Assembly: GCF_002213425.1 (NCBI RefSeq)
Contig: NZ_NJGV01000017.1
Span: 1-64,000, forward strand
DNA: 64,000 bases
Direction: 5' to 3'
Origin: Herbaspirillum aquaticum
GTDB lineage: Bacteria > Pseudomonadota > Gammaproteobacteria > Burkholderiales > Burkholderiaceae_D
Part shown: positions 39,781 through 48,818 of the stretch, one piece after another
Layout of the letters: each line of letters starts with the position of its first letter
How positions within the stretch are numbered: the stretch's first letter is position 1
Program-made: the position numbers and the translations under genes
The notes under the pieces: model-generated
Told to the model about the DNA's origin: nothing
The model's input: only the letters and a program-made list of their open reading frames with translations
Databases searched by the model: none

Positions 39781-39819
39781 TGTTCCCATTCAATCGCACT
39801 CGCAGATTGAATGGGAACA
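39781..39819. promoter_or_regulatory. Perfect 15-bp inverted repeat between sensor kinase and binding protein
   Basis: TGTTCCCATTCAATC (39781-39795) and its exact complement (39805-39819), spacer 9 nt. It lies 55 bp upstream of the binding-protein ATG and 33 bp after the kinase stop. No T-run follows, so an operator or a mRNA-end hairpin is likelier than an intrinsic terminator. Confidence 0.6.
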
Positions 39820-39852
39820 AGCACTAGTATGAAGAAAATAGCACATCCGGCT

Positions 39853-40941
39853 TCAACCGGGCCAGCGCAACTCGAAACAGCTGCCGCCCATTCCCGAGGG
39901 CTGGCATTGGACCGTGCCATGATGCGCACTGGCAATGGCCCGCACCACGGCCAATCCCAGCCCGCTGCCCTTGGCCGCCGTCTCTCCGGTATGCGGGCCG
40001 CGCTGGAACGCCTCGAAGATGCGCTGCGCATCGGCCGCCGCCAGGCCGGGCCCGCTGTCTTCCACCCGCAGGCACTGCTGGCCGTCGCGCTGCATGGTCG
40101 CGATGCGCAAGGGGCCGGGCGTGGCGTGTTGCAGGGCGTTTTCCAGCAGGGCCAGCAAGGCCTGGCGGATGCGGATCGGATCGCACACCGAGACCTGCGC
40201 GGCCAGTGCCAGGGTCACCGTAAAGCCTTTTTCCTGCAGCGCCGATTCGCAGGCCTTGAGTACCGTCATGACCTCCTTGCGCAGATCGGTCTGCTGCAAC
40301 TGGATGCGCAAGTGGCCGCTCTCGGCCAGTCCCACGATGCGCAAGTCCTCGATCAAGCGGCCCAATCCCTCCACTTGCACCAGCAGGCTGGCAAAGAGCG
40401 CCGGATCGGGCTGGAACACGCCATCGGCCAGGCCCTGCAAACGTCCGCGCAAGATGGTCACCGGTGTGCGCAGCTCGTGGGCAATCGCGGCGTTCCAGAA
40501 GACGCGTTCCTGCTGCACCCGCTCCAGCCGTTCAGCCATGGCATTGAAGTCGCTGATGAGTTGCGAGGCCTCATCCAGCGGCTGCCGCTCTGCCGCCGCG
40601 CGCGCGGCCAGGTCGCCCTGCGCCACGCGGCGCAGGCTGGTGGCCACCGAATTCAAGGGCGTGAGGATGCGCCGTGATAGCCGGATCGCGACCCACACCG
40701 CGATGGCCACGCCGATGAGCGTGGTCACCACGATCCAGCCCCATTCGGCGGGCGAGGGCAGCCAGCTGTCCGGCGCGGAGAGTGCCGTGGGCAGGAAGAT
40801 GAAGAGGGTCGAATAAAACGCGTAGGACCCCAGCAGCACCATCAGCATGATGGTCAGCGCCAGGATGGCGACGGAGCTGATGATCTGGCGCGCCAGTCCC
40901 TTGCCGCGCCAGAGGGTCAGGAGATCGATGCCGGGTTTCAT
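39853..40941 (-). CDS. Sensor histidine kinase with a very short periplasmic loop (BaeS/CpxA-like)
   Basis: A 362-residue membrane kinase. TM1 is at about residues 20-48, the loop between the helices is only about 20 residues, TM2 is at about 68-88, HAMP at 90-140, the H-box FWNAAIAHELRTPVTILRGR holds the phospho-His, and an HATPase domain follows (EDSGPGL, GSGLGLAVVRAIA). BaeS of E. coli is about 100 residues longer because it has a real periplasmic domain; this one lacks it. It may sense within the membrane or through a partner. It overlaps no gene but follows the regulator gene by 23 bp. Confidence 0.9.
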   Translation of the reverse strand: MKPGIDLLTLWRGKGLARQIISSVAILALTIMLMVLLGSYAFYSTLFIFLPTALSAPDSWLPSPAEWGWIVVTTLIGVAIAVWVAIRLSRRILTPLNSVATSLRRVAQGDLAARAAAERQPLDEASQLISDFNAMAERLERVQQERVFWNAAIAHELRTPVTILRGRLQGLADGVFQPDPALFASLLVQVEGLGRLIEDLRIVGLAESGHLRIQLQQTDLRKEVMTVLKACESALQEKGFTVTLALAAQVSVCDPIRIRQALLALLENALQHATPGPLRIATMQRDGQQCLRVEDSGPGLAAADAQRIFEAFQRGPHTGETAAKGSGLGLAVVRAIASAHHGTVQCQPSGMGGSCFELRWPG

Positions 40942-40964
40942 TGGGAGATACCGGGTTGGCGCAC

Positions 40965-41720
40965 TCAGCCGCCCTGCTGGAAGCGGTAGCCGACCCCGCG
41001 GATGCTCACCGGGATACCGGCCAGTCCGAGGTCTTCCAGCTTCTTGCGCAGCTTGCTGACGTGGCTGTCGACGGTACGTTCCAGGGTGTCGCCCTCGGGC
41101 AGGCAAGTGGCCAGCAGTTCGGCACGGCTGAACACCCGTCGCGGTGAGCGCGCCAATTGCGCCAGCAGCTTGAATTCGGTCAGGGTCAGCACCAGGGTGT
41201 GGCTCACGCCATCGATCTCAGCAACCGCCTCATGCTGTTCGAAATCGATCACCAAGGGCGGCACGCGCAGGATGCGGCGGTCCTCGCGCTCCTCGCGCGG
41301 CAGGCTGCGGCGCAGTACCGCTTCCACGCGCGCGACCACTTCGGCCGGGTTGAACGGTTTGACCACGTAGTCATCGGCACCGATGCGCAGCCCCGTGAGC
41401 TTGTCCACGTCCTGGTCCAGCGCGGTGAGCAGGATGACCGGCGTGTTGTCGCGCTGGCGGATCTGCGCCAGCACCTGCCAGCCATTGACCTGCGGCATCT
41501 GGATATCGAGCAGCACCAGGTCCGGCTTGAGCGAGAGATGCAGCTCCAGTGCCCGCGCGCCATCGGCCGCGTGCACGCTGCGCATGCCGCTGCGGGCCAG
41601 GTAGGCGGCCAGGATCTCGGCGATCTCGGGGGCGTCCTCGGCGATGAGGATCAGCGCGCCCGTGGCCGGTGCGGCCTCGCTGGCTTTCACTTGGGTTGCC
41701 GCCATTCTTGCCTTCTCCAT
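40965..41720 (-). CDS. OmpR-type response regulator (BaeR-like)
   Basis: A 251-residue regulator with an N-terminal receiver (acidic pair ILIAEDA, phosphoacceptor Asp in LVLLDIQMP, Thr in VILLTA, Lys in YVVKPF) and a C-terminal winged helix (LTLTEFKLLAQLARSPRRVF, SHVSKLRKKLE). A 30-residue N-terminal tail precedes the receiver. The start could be 41720 (GGAG upstream) or 41705. It is divergent from the RND pump gene across 154 bp, so the pump is its probable target. Confidence 0.93.
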   Translation of the reverse strand: MEKARMAATQVKASEAAPATGALILIAEDAPEIAEILAAYLARSGMRSVHAADGARALELHLSLKPDLVLLDIQMPQVNGWQVLAQIRQRDNTPVILLTALDQDVDKLTGLRIGADDYVVKPFNPAEVVARVEAVLRRSLPREEREDRRILRVPPLVIDFEQHEAVAEIDGVSHTLVLTLTEFKLLAQLARSPRRVFSRAELLATCLPEGDTLERTVDSHVSKLRKKLEDLGLAGIPVSIRGVGYRFQQGG

Positions 41721-41874
41721 CAAAACTCCATCGTTGTACCGCGCAAACCTCACGCGCATGGCCCAGACTCCGCCTTCGCTCGCGATTGTACTGTCGGGCA
41801 GCCCGCGCGGCAAAAATGCCGGGGGTGACCGACAGGTGCTGTCCTTCGCGTGTTTCCCCCGATGGAGTTTCTGC

Positions 41875-44800
41875 ATGCCCCGCTTCTTTATCGACCGCCC
41901 CATCTTTGCCTGGGTGGTCGCGCTGTTCATCGTGCTCTTCGGCGTCATCGCCATGAGCCAGTTGCCCATTGCCCGCTATCCCTCCGTGGCCCCGCCCAGC
42001 GTGACGATCAATGCCACCTATCCGGGCGCCACGCCGCAGACCATGAACGACGGCGTCATCAGCCTGATCGAGCGCGAGCTGTCGGGCGTGAAGAACCTGC
42101 TCTATTTCGAATCCTCGGCTGATACCTCGGGCAGCGCCCAGATCACCGTGACCTTCAAGCCTGGTACCGATCCGGAACTGGCCCAGGTCGACGTACAGAA
42201 CAAGCTCAAGGCTATCGAAGCGCGCCTGCCGCAAACGGTGCGCCAGAACGGGGTGACCGTGGAGTCGGCGGCCTTGGGCTTCCTGCTCATGGTCAGCCTG
42301 ACCTCGGTGGATGGTAGCCATGATGAAATCCGCCTCAACGATTACCTGGCCCGCAACATCGTCGAAGAGCTGCGCCGCGTCGACGGCGTAGGCCGCGTGC
42401 AACTGTTCGGTGCCGAGCAGGCAATGCGGATCTGGATCGATCCCTTCAAGCTCAATGCCTACGGATTGTCCGTGACAGATATCAGTACAGCGATCAGCCA
42501 GCAGAACGCACAGATCGCTCCCGGACGCCTGGGCGATACGCCAACTGTACCGGGCCAGCAGATCGCCGTTCCCCTGACAGTACAAGGACAGTTGCAGTCA
42601 CCGGACCAGTTCGCTTCCATCGTGCTCAAGGCCAAGCCCGATGGTTCGCGCGTACTGCTGGGCGATGTAGCCCGGGTCGAACTGGGTGCGCAATCCTATG
42701 CCTTCTCCAACCGTGAAGACGGCAAGCCTGCGGGCGTGGCCGCCGTACAGCTCTCGCCCGGCGCCAACGCGGTACGCACGGCTGCGGCGATCCAGGCGCG
42801 CATGGAAGAGCTGCGCCCCAGCCTGCCGCAGGGCATGCAGTTCTCGCTGCCCTACAACACCGCGCCCTTCGTCAAGATCTCCATCCAGAAAGTGGTGCAG
42901 ACCCTCATCGAGGCCATGGTGCTGGTGTTCCTGGTGATGTACCTGTTCCTGCAGAACGTGCGCTATACCGTCATCCCGGCCATCGTCGCGCCCATCGCGC
43001 TGCTGGGCACGCTGGCGGTGATGCTGGTGGCCGGGTACTCGGTCAACGTGCTGACCATGTTCGGCATGGTGCTGGCCATCGGCATCATCGTCGATGACGC
43101 CATCGTGGTGGTGGAAAACGTCGAGCGCATCATGGCCGAAGAGGGCCTGGGGCCGCGCGAGGCCACCATCAAGGCGATGGGGGAGATCACCGGTGCCATC
43201 ATCGGCATCACCCTGGTGCTGACCGCTGTCTTCATCCCCATGGCGCTGGCCGGGGGATCGGTGGGCGTGATTTATCGGCAGTTCTCGCTGGCCATGGCGG
43301 TATCGATCCTGTTCTCGGCGTTCCTGGCGCTGAGCCTGACACCGGCCCTCTGCGCCACGCTGTTGAAACCGGTCGCTCCCGGCCATCACGACAAGCGTGG
43401 CTTCTTCGGTGCCTTCAATCGTGCCTTTGCGCGCCTGACGCGCCGCTACGAATCGCTGCTGGGCCGGGTGATCGCGCGCGGGCTGCGCATGATGCTGCTC
43501 TATGGGGTGCTGTCACTGTTGCTGGTGCTGGGTTGGCGGGCGCTGCCCTCGGCTTTCCTGCCGGAAGAAGACCAGGGCTATTTCATGACCAGCTTCCAGC
43601 TGCCCGCCGATGCCACCACCGAGCGCACGGCGCGCGCAGTGGATCAGTTCGAGCGCTATCTGAAAACGCGCGAGGATATCGGCGCCAACCTGTCGGTGCT
43701 GGGTTTCGGTTTCTCCGGTTCCGGTCCCAATGCGGCAATGGCCTTCACCGAACTGAAAGACTGGAAGGAGCGCAAGGGTTCCACCGCCGCCATCGAGGCC
43801 CAGCATGCGCAGGCGGCCATGGAGAACGGCGTGGACGGGATGGTGATGAGCCTGCTGCCGCCGGCCATCGAGGAGCTGGGCAATTCTTCCGGCTTTGCCA
43901 TGCGGCTGCAGGACCGCGCCAACCAGGGCCACGCCGCGCTCAAGGCGGCCGAAGCGCAGCTGCTGGCATTGGCCGCACACAGCCCCAAGCTGGCCGGCGT
44001 CTATTCGGACGGCCTGCCGCCGGGTGCGAGCCTGCAACTCAATGTGGATCGCCACAAGGCGGCCGCGCTGGGCGTTTCTTTTGCCAGCATCAGCGATACG
44101 CTCTCGGCGGCCATGGGTTCCTTCTATGTAAATGATTTCCCCAATGCGGGCCGCATGCAGCAGGTCATCATTCAGGCGCAGGCGCAGTCGCGCATGCAGG
44201 TTGACGATCTGATGAAGCTGTATGTCCGCAACCAGAACGGCGGCATGGTGCCGCTCTCGGAAATGGTGCAAGCCCAATGGCAGGTGGTGCCGACCCAATT
44301 GCAGCGCTACCAGGGCTTCCCGGCCGTGCGCATCTCCGGCAGTGCCGCGCCCGGCGTGGCCAGTGGCGATGCGATGGCCGAGATGGAGAAGCTGGCACAG
44401 CAACTGCCGCCCGGGTTTGCCGTGGCGTGGACCGGCCAGTCGCTGCAGGAACGCCTGTCGGCGGCCCAGGCACCGATGCTGATGGTCTTGTCGATGCTGG
44501 TGGTGTTCCTGGTGCTGGCGGCCTTGTATGAGAGCTGGCGCATTCCGCTGGCAGTCATGCTGGTGGTGCCATTGGGCTTGGCCGGCGCGGTGGCAGCGGT
44601 GATCCTGCGCGACATGCCCAATGACGTGTTTTTCAAGGTCGGCATGATTACCGTCATCGGGCTCTCGGCCAAGAACGCCATCCTCATCGTCGAGTTCGCG
44701 CGCCAGTTGCGGGCTGAAGGGGCGGGCCTGGTGGAGGCCTCCATCAAGGCGGCGGTGCTGCGGCTGCGGCCCATCCTCATGACTTCGCTGGCCTTTGCGC

Positions 44801-44985
44801 TGGGCGTGGTACCGCTGATGCTGGCCTCGGGCGCAAGCGCGGAGACGCAGCGCGCCATCGGTACGGGCGTGTTCGGCGGCATGGTCAGTGCCACGGTGCT
44901 GGCGGTGCTGTTCGTCCCCTTGTTCTTCGTCTTGGTGCTGGGTGCGGGACGTCGACGCGGCGCGCAGCGCGTGCAGGAGGCATGA
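41875..44985 (+). CDS. RND multidrug efflux pump, inner-membrane transporter
   Basis: A 1036-residue HAE1-type RND pump (AcrB/MexB family). It has the N-terminal MPRFFIDRPIFAWVVAL, TM4 with the proton-relay Asp pair (GIIVDDAIVVVENVERI) and a second large periplasmic loop with FLPEEDQGYFM. The start follows the family. No membrane-fusion protein or outer-membrane factor gene is adjacent, so it must borrow partners. It is divergent from the BaeR-like regulator and overlaps the next small ORF by 4 bp. Confidence 0.95.
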   Translation: MPRFFIDRPIFAWVVALFIVLFGVIAMSQLPIARYPSVAPPSVTINATYPGATPQTMNDGVISLIERELSGVKNLLYFESSADTSGSAQITVTFKPGTDPELAQVDVQNKLKAIEARLPQTVRQNGVTVESAALGFLLMVSLTSVDGSHDEIRLNDYLARNIVEELRRVDGVGRVQLFGAEQAMRIWIDPFKLNAYGLSVTDISTAISQQNAQIAPGRLGDTPTVPGQQIAVPLTVQGQLQSPDQFASIVLKAKPDGSRVLLGDVARVELGAQSYAFSNREDGKPAGVAAVQLSPGANAVRTAAAIQARMEELRPSLPQGMQFSLPYNTAPFVKISIQKVVQTLIEAMVLVFLVMYLFLQNVRYTVIPAIVAPIALLGTLAVMLVAGYSVNVLTMFGMVLAIGIIVDDAIVVVENVERIMAEEGLGPREATIKAMGEITGAIIGITLVLTAVFIPMALAGGSVGVIYRQFSLAMAVSILFSAFLALSLTPALCATLLKPVAPGHHDKRGFFGAFNRAFARLTRRYESLLGRVIARGLRMMLLYGVLSLLLVLGWRALPSAFLPEEDQGYFMTSFQLPADATTERTARAVDQFERYLKTREDIGANLSVLGFGFSGSGPNAAMAFTELKDWKERKGSTAAIEAQHAQAAMENGVDGMVMSLLPPAIEELGNSSGFAMRLQDRANQGHAALKAAEAQLLALAAHSPKLAGVYSDGLPPGASLQLNVDRHKAAALGVSFASISDTLSAAMGSFYVNDFPNAGRMQQVIIQAQAQSRMQVDDLMKLYVRNQNGGMVPLSEMVQAQWQVVPTQLQRYQGFPAVRISGSAAPGVASGDAMAEMEKLAQQLPPGFAVAWTGQSLQERLSAAQAPMLMVLSMLVVFLVLAALYESWRIPLAVMLVVPLGLAGAVAAVILRDMPNDVFFKVGMITVIGLSAKNAILIVEFARQLRAEGAGLVEASIKAAVLRLRPILMTSLAFALGVVPLMLASGASAETQRAIGTGVFGGMVSATVLAVLFVPLFFVLVLGAGRRRGAQRVQEA

Positions 44986-45254
44986 TGTGTCCGCGCAGTG
45001 ATTTGCGGCTGTATGGCCGCCGGCTCCTCAACGACCGCGAACAGATCCACCACGCCCGGTATCGCGACTACGATATCCGCGTCATCGCAATTGAGGGGCA
45101 GCATGGCTGGGAGATGAGCCTGCGCATCTTCCACGCCGGCAAGCGCATCGTGCGCTACCGGCAGGACAGTCCTCTGTATCTCGATTTCGAACACGCCCGC
45201 ATCGCCGGCATGTTGCGCGCCCACGAGATCATCGAGCGCCGGTCGGCGCCCTGA
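44982..45254 (+). CDS. Small basic protein coupled to the RND pump gene
   Basis: A 90-residue ORF (MMCPRSDLRLYGRRLL...). It overlaps the pump stop codon (ATGA) and has GCAGGAGG upstream, so translation is coupled. It is soluble and rich in Arg, His, Ile and Tyr, with no signal or membrane segment. I do not recognise it. It is possibly an auxiliary factor of the pump; function unknown. Confidence 0.7.
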   Translation: MMCPRSDLRLYGRRLLNDREQIHHARYRDYDIRVIAIEGQHGWEMSLRIFHAGKRIVRYRQDSPLYLDFEHARIAGMLRAHEIIERRSAP

Positions 45255-45298
45255 CGGACAGCGTCCGGCGGATTGCCGGCGCGTTCAAGGCCTCGGCT

Positions 45299-45604
45299 TC
45301 ACGCACCGACCGGCGGTGCAAAATCGCCATCCTTGCGAGGAGGGATGCCCGCCGGTGCAGCTTGCACTGCAGGCGGACTGGCCGGGTCATGCTGCTGCGT
45401 GCCGTCAGCCACCATGCTGCTTTCCTGGGCGACGGGCTGCATGTCTTCTTCGCCGATGACGGCCGGTTGGGCTGGGGCGTTGTCTGCGGGCGCTGTGCCG
45501 GCACGGCGGCGGTTGAGGTCGTCATAGCGGCGCAGTACCGGCTTGGCGGCGGCCAGCATGGCCAGCGAACCGGCGGCCAGCATGAGGAAGGACATCTTTT
45601 TCAT
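45299..45604 (-). CDS. Small N-terminally anchored Pro/Ala-rich protein
   Basis: A 101-residue protein with a hydrophobic N-terminus (MKKMSFLMLAAGSLAMLAAA) acting as signal or anchor. A Pro, Ala and Gln-rich low-complexity tail follows (about residues 38-101). No lipobox Cys and no recognised domain. The start at 45604 follows AGGAGCC. It is convergent with the 90-residue ORF and downstream of tRNA-Arg on the same strand. Confidence 0.55.
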   Translation of the reverse strand: MKKMSFLMLAAGSLAMLAAAKPVLRRYDDLNRRRAGTAPADNAPAQPAVIGEEDMQPVAQESSMVADGTQQHDPASPPAVQAAPAGIPPRKDGDFAPPVGA

Positions 45605-45767
45605 TGCGGCTCCTGTGGGCATCGAGGGAAATCGATGGAATCAGATTCGGGGAGCCTTGATTATCCCCAGCCGAGCTGCGGGGGCCTGTCGGACGATGGC
45701 GCAACCGTGCGTCGGCCAGCCTTGGATTGTGTGGATGAGCTGCGCCATGGTGGCGGCAGCGGAAAAC

Positions 45768-45800
45768 AAAAAAGGGCCCATCTTGCGATGGACCCTTTTT
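45768..45800 (-). terminator. Terminator of tRNA-Arg
   Basis: On the minus strand AAGGGTCCATC-GCAA-GATGGGCCCTT (one G-U pair) followed by TTTT, a few bases after the tRNA 3' end. Confidence 0.85.
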
Positions 45801-45810
45801 CTACTACATA

Positions 45811-45887
45811 TGGTGCGGCTGGCAGGAATCGAACCCACGACCCCTTGGTTCGTAGCCAAGTACTCTATCCAGCTGAGCTACAGCCGC
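45811..45887 (-). tRNA. tRNA-Arg (anticodon ACG)
   Basis: A 77-nt cloverleaf read on the minus strand. The acceptor GCGGCTG pairs with CAGCCGC plus A and an encoded CCA (45811-45813). The D-arm is AGCTGGATA, the anticodon stem CTTGG/CCAAG has the loop CTACGAA, and the T-loop is TTCGAAT. ACG is read as ICG after adenosine deamination and decodes CGU, CGC and CGA. A good sigma-70 promoter lies directly upstream. Confidence 0.98.
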
Positions 45888-45898
45888 GAAAGAACGAG

Positions 45899-45927
45899 AT
45901 TATAAGGAGCTTTTGAAAAAAGTACAA
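45899..45927 (-). promoter_or_regulatory. Promoter of tRNA-Arg
   Basis: TTGTAC (45922-45927) and a perfect TATAAT (45899-45904) with 17-bp spacing on the minus strand. The predicted start is near 45892, five bases before the mature tRNA. Confidence 0.7.
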
Positions 45928-45969
45928 ACATTTTTTCGCAGCCCTTCAAAAAAAACATTCCGCCGCATT

Positions 45970-47598
45970 TCAATAAACTTCCCGGGCGGCAAACGGATGG
46001 TACTGGAACAGCCAGGTCTCGCTCAGTGCCTGGCCCTGATGGCGCAGGAACAGGCGCAGCTCGACCGGCTCCTCGCCGCTGGCCGTGAGATCGAACTGCG
46101 CGCGCCAGTGGCCGGGCACGCCGTTGGGCAGCGCTTCGGTATAGACATAGGAAATGCTGCCGCGCGAGGCCGTGATGACCGCCTCCGGCTTTACGCCGAA
46201 AGGCAGCCCCGCCAGCGCTTCTCCCTTGAACTCCACCATGAACTTGCGCACCTGCGGCGGCCTGGGCTGGCCCGGCTGGCCGCCACGTCCCAGGCGCGTG
46301 GCCACGCAGCGTGCCATCGGGGAAGGGAAGGGCTCGTCCTGCTGCCAGTAGAGCCGGTAGCGCAGGCGATACGCACTGCCCGCGCGTGCCGGGGCCTTGG
46401 GCACCCACATGGCGACGATGTTGTCGTGGATCTCGTCATCGGTGCGCAGCTCGATGAGCTGCACTTCGCCTTCGCCCCAGTCACCCACGGGTTCTACCCA
46501 GAGGCTGGGGCGGCGCTCGTAATGCACGCCGTCCAGGTAGTGATCGAAATCGCGATCCCGCTGCAGCAGGCCGAAGCCGCGCAGGTGCTGGTCGCTGAAG
46601 GCCGATGACATGGTGCGGGGCGGATTGTTGAGCGGACGCCAGAGGTGTTCGCCCGCACCGTTCCAGATCGCCAGTCCGTCCGAGTCATGCACCTCCGGCC
46701 GCCAGTCCGCGCCGGTGCCCTTCACCGTTTCCGAGAACCAGTACATCGAGGTGGCCGGGGCCAGGCCCAGGCGCGCCACGTCTCGGCGCAGGAACAGCGA
46801 CTTGTCTATCTCCATGTTGACGCCGCCGCCCTGCTTGCGCTGCATGGCGAAGCGGTAGGCGCCGGTGATGCTCGGCCCGTCGAGCAGGGCATACACCACC
46901 ACCGTATCGCTGCCCGGGGCGGAGGGTTCGAAGAAGAATTGCGTGAAGTCGGGAAATTCCTCAGGCCGGTCGGCCTGGGCCACGTCGATGGCGATGCCGC
47001 GCGCCGACAGGCCGTATTGGTACAGGTCGCCGATGGCACGGAAATAGGAGGCCCCGAGGAAAGCCACCCAGTCATTGGTAAGCCAGTCCTTGGCCTTCTG
47101 GTCGGCCAGGCGGCTTTCCTGGAAGCGGAAGCCGGCGAAGCCGCTGCCTGCCGGGAGCTGGTGGGCGGGGCTGTCGGCCGGCATGTCGAAATAGTCATCG
47201 CGGTAAGACACTTCGCGCGACTGTACCGGTACAGTGCCATCGCCCTGACCAGCAAGGATGAACATCCGTACCGGTACACGGAAGAACTTGCCGAGGTGGA
47301 AGAAGGTCACCGGAAACGCGCCGGGCCCTTGGGCGAAGAGGGCATCGGCGGTCTTGAAGCGGATCTTGCCGTGGGCTTCGTAGTCGATCTTGTCCAGCAC
47401 CTCGGCCGGCACGGCGGGCGGCGCCTGGTAGGGGGTGCGGGCCATGTCGCGGGCGCGCGCGATGAGGCTGTCGAGGGAAAACGGCTGCGCACTGCCCAGG
47501 CGCAAGCCCTGGGCCGCCAGCGCACGCGGCGCGAGGCCGAGGGCGGCCAATGCCGAAGCGGCACTGGCGGCGGCGAGGAAATGTCGGCGGCTGGGCAT
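45970..47598 (-). CDS. opgD: Glucan biosynthesis protein D (periplasmic glucan)
   Basis: A 542-residue OpgG/OpgD family protein that shapes osmoregulated periplasmic glucans. The twin-arginine signal SRRHFLAAAS with a hydrophobic stretch and cleavage near ALA-AQG is typical of OpgD rather than OpgG. The body contains the family segments SREVSYRDDYFDMPADSPAH, FGASYFRAIG-type (FLGASYFRAIGDLYQYGLSA) and the C-terminal jellyroll. There is no opgH next to it. The start at 47598 fits the Tat signal. Confidence 0.95.
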   Translation of the reverse strand: MPSRRHFLAAASAASALAALGLAPRALAAQGLRLGSAQPFSLDSLIARARDMARTPYQAPPAVPAEVLDKIDYEAHGKIRFKTADALFAQGPGAFPVTFFHLGKFFRVPVRMFILAGQGDGTVPVQSREVSYRDDYFDMPADSPAHQLPAGSGFAGFRFQESRLADQKAKDWLTNDWVAFLGASYFRAIGDLYQYGLSARGIAIDVAQADRPEEFPDFTQFFFEPSAPGSDTVVVYALLDGPSITGAYRFAMQRKQGGGVNMEIDKSLFLRRDVARLGLAPATSMYWFSETVKGTGADWRPEVHDSDGLAIWNGAGEHLWRPLNNPPRTMSSAFSDQHLRGFGLLQRDRDFDHYLDGVHYERRPSLWVEPVGDWGEGEVQLIELRTDDEIHDNIVAMWVPKAPARAGSAYRLRYRLYWQQDEPFPSPMARCVATRLGRGGQPGQPRPPQVRKFMVEFKGEALAGLPFGVKPEAVITASRGSISYVYTEALPNGVPGHWRAQFDLTASGEEPVELRLFLRHQGQALSETWLFQYHPFAAREVY

Positions 47599-47672
47599 GC
47601 GGTGTTCTCCTGTGAGGTGTTCCGGGCAAGACGAACTCTACAGAGTGAGGCCTGCCGTGCTTGGTTCCTGCG

Positions 47673-47703
47673 TAAAAAAAGCCCGCTGCACGGGCAGCGG
47701 GCT
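47673..47703 (-). terminator. Rho-independent terminator of ansB
   Basis: On the minus strand AGCCCGCTGC-CCGT-GCAGCGGGCT followed by TTTTTT, just downstream of the asparaginase gene. Confidence 0.93.
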
Positions 47704-47750
47704 TGCGCACTGATGCGGGGCCCGGCAGTCGGGACCGCCGGATCGCAGGA

Positions 47751-48818
47751 TCAGTACTCCCAGAACATCTTCTGGATTTCCTTGGTGTCGGTAGTCTTGG
47801 TCAGTGCCAGCATCAAGAGGATGCGGGCCTTCTGCGGGTTCAGCGTATCGGAGACCACGAAGTCCAGCTTGTCGTCGTCGGCTTCGCCGTTGCGCGCCAC
47901 GATGCCCTGGCCGACGCGGCTGGAACGCACGATCACGACGCCCTTCTTGCGGGCTTCGGTCAGGGACGGCACCACGGTGTTGTTCAGGCTGCCGTCACCC
48001 ACGCCGGCGTGGATGATGCCTTGCGCACCAGCGGCCACGAAGGCGTTGAGCGCGATCGGGTTCATGTTGGCGTAGCCATAGACGATGTCCACTTGCGGCA
48101 GCTTGTCCAGGTTCATGATGTCGAACGGGGTGTCAGCCGTGTTCTTGCGGGTGGACTGGCGATAGAAGTAAGGCTTGCTGCCCTGGATGTAGCCCAGGAA
48201 GCCCAGTTCCGGCGTCTTGAAGGTGTCCATGGTGGAGGTGTTGGTCTTGGTCACTTCACGGCCAGCGTTGATCTGGTCGTTCAGGGTCACCAGCACGCCC
48301 TTGCCGACGGCTTCCTTGGAGCCGGCCAGCAGCACGGCGTTGTACAGGTTGATCGGGCCGTCGGCGCTGATGGCAGTGGAGGGACGCATCGCGCCCACGA
48401 TCACCACCGGCTTCTTGCTCTTGACCACCAGGTCCAGGAAGTAGGCGGTTTCTTCGATGGTGTCGGTACCGTGGGTGATGACGATGCCATCGACGTCACT
48501 CTGCGCCAGCAGGGTGTTGACGCGCTTGGCCAGCTTCAGCCAGGCCTCGTTGTTCATGTTCTCGCTGGCGATCTGCATGACCTGCTCGCCGCGCACGTTG
48601 GCGACCTTCTTGAGTTCAGGAACGGCGGCGATCAGCGCATCCACACCAACCTTGGCAGCGGTGTAGCCGACCGTGGTGGTGCTGGTGGCGCCGGTGCCGG
48701 CGATGGTGCCGCCGGTGGCCAGGATGACGACATTGGGGAGGTTCTGTGCTTGCGCGGCAGCCGCTGCAGCCAGGCAGAGCAGGACCAGCATCTGCTGGAA
48801 GATTTTTCGGATGAACAT
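47751..48818 (-). CDS. ansB: Type II (periplasmic) L-asparaginase
   Basis: A 355-residue amidohydrolase that hydrolyses asparagine (and often glutamine) in the periplasm. It has a signal peptide (LVLLCLAAAAAAQAQ), the Thr nucleophile motif ATGGTIAGTG (about residues 34-43) and the second active-site motif ITHGTDTIEETAY with Thr, Asp and nearby Lys (VVKSKKPVV). It has the size of EcAII. Upstream is a long gap; the gene is monocistronic. Confidence 0.96.
   Translation of the reverse strand: MFIRKIFQQMLVLLCLAAAAAAQAQNLPNVVILATGGTIAGTGATSTTTVGYTAAKVGVDALIAAVPELKKVANVRGEQVMQIASENMNNEAWLKLAKRVNTLLAQSDVDGIVITHGTDTIEETAYFLDLVVKSKKPVVIVGAMRPSTAISADGPINLYNAVLLAGSKEAVGKGVLVTLNDQINAGREVTKTNTSTMDTFKTPELGFLGYIQGSKPYFYRQSTRKNTADTPFDIMNLDKLPQVDIVYGYANMNPIALNAFVAAGAQGIIHAGVGDGSLNNTVVPSLTEARKKGVVIVRSSRVGQGIVARNGEADDDKLDFVVSDTLNPQKARILLMLALTKTTDTKEIQKMFWEY

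Noticed and set aside
45811-45887. Integration (att) site at the tRNA-Arg gene
   Set aside because: No partial tRNA 3' duplicate, integrase or phage gene is found in the flanks; the neighbours are ordinary.
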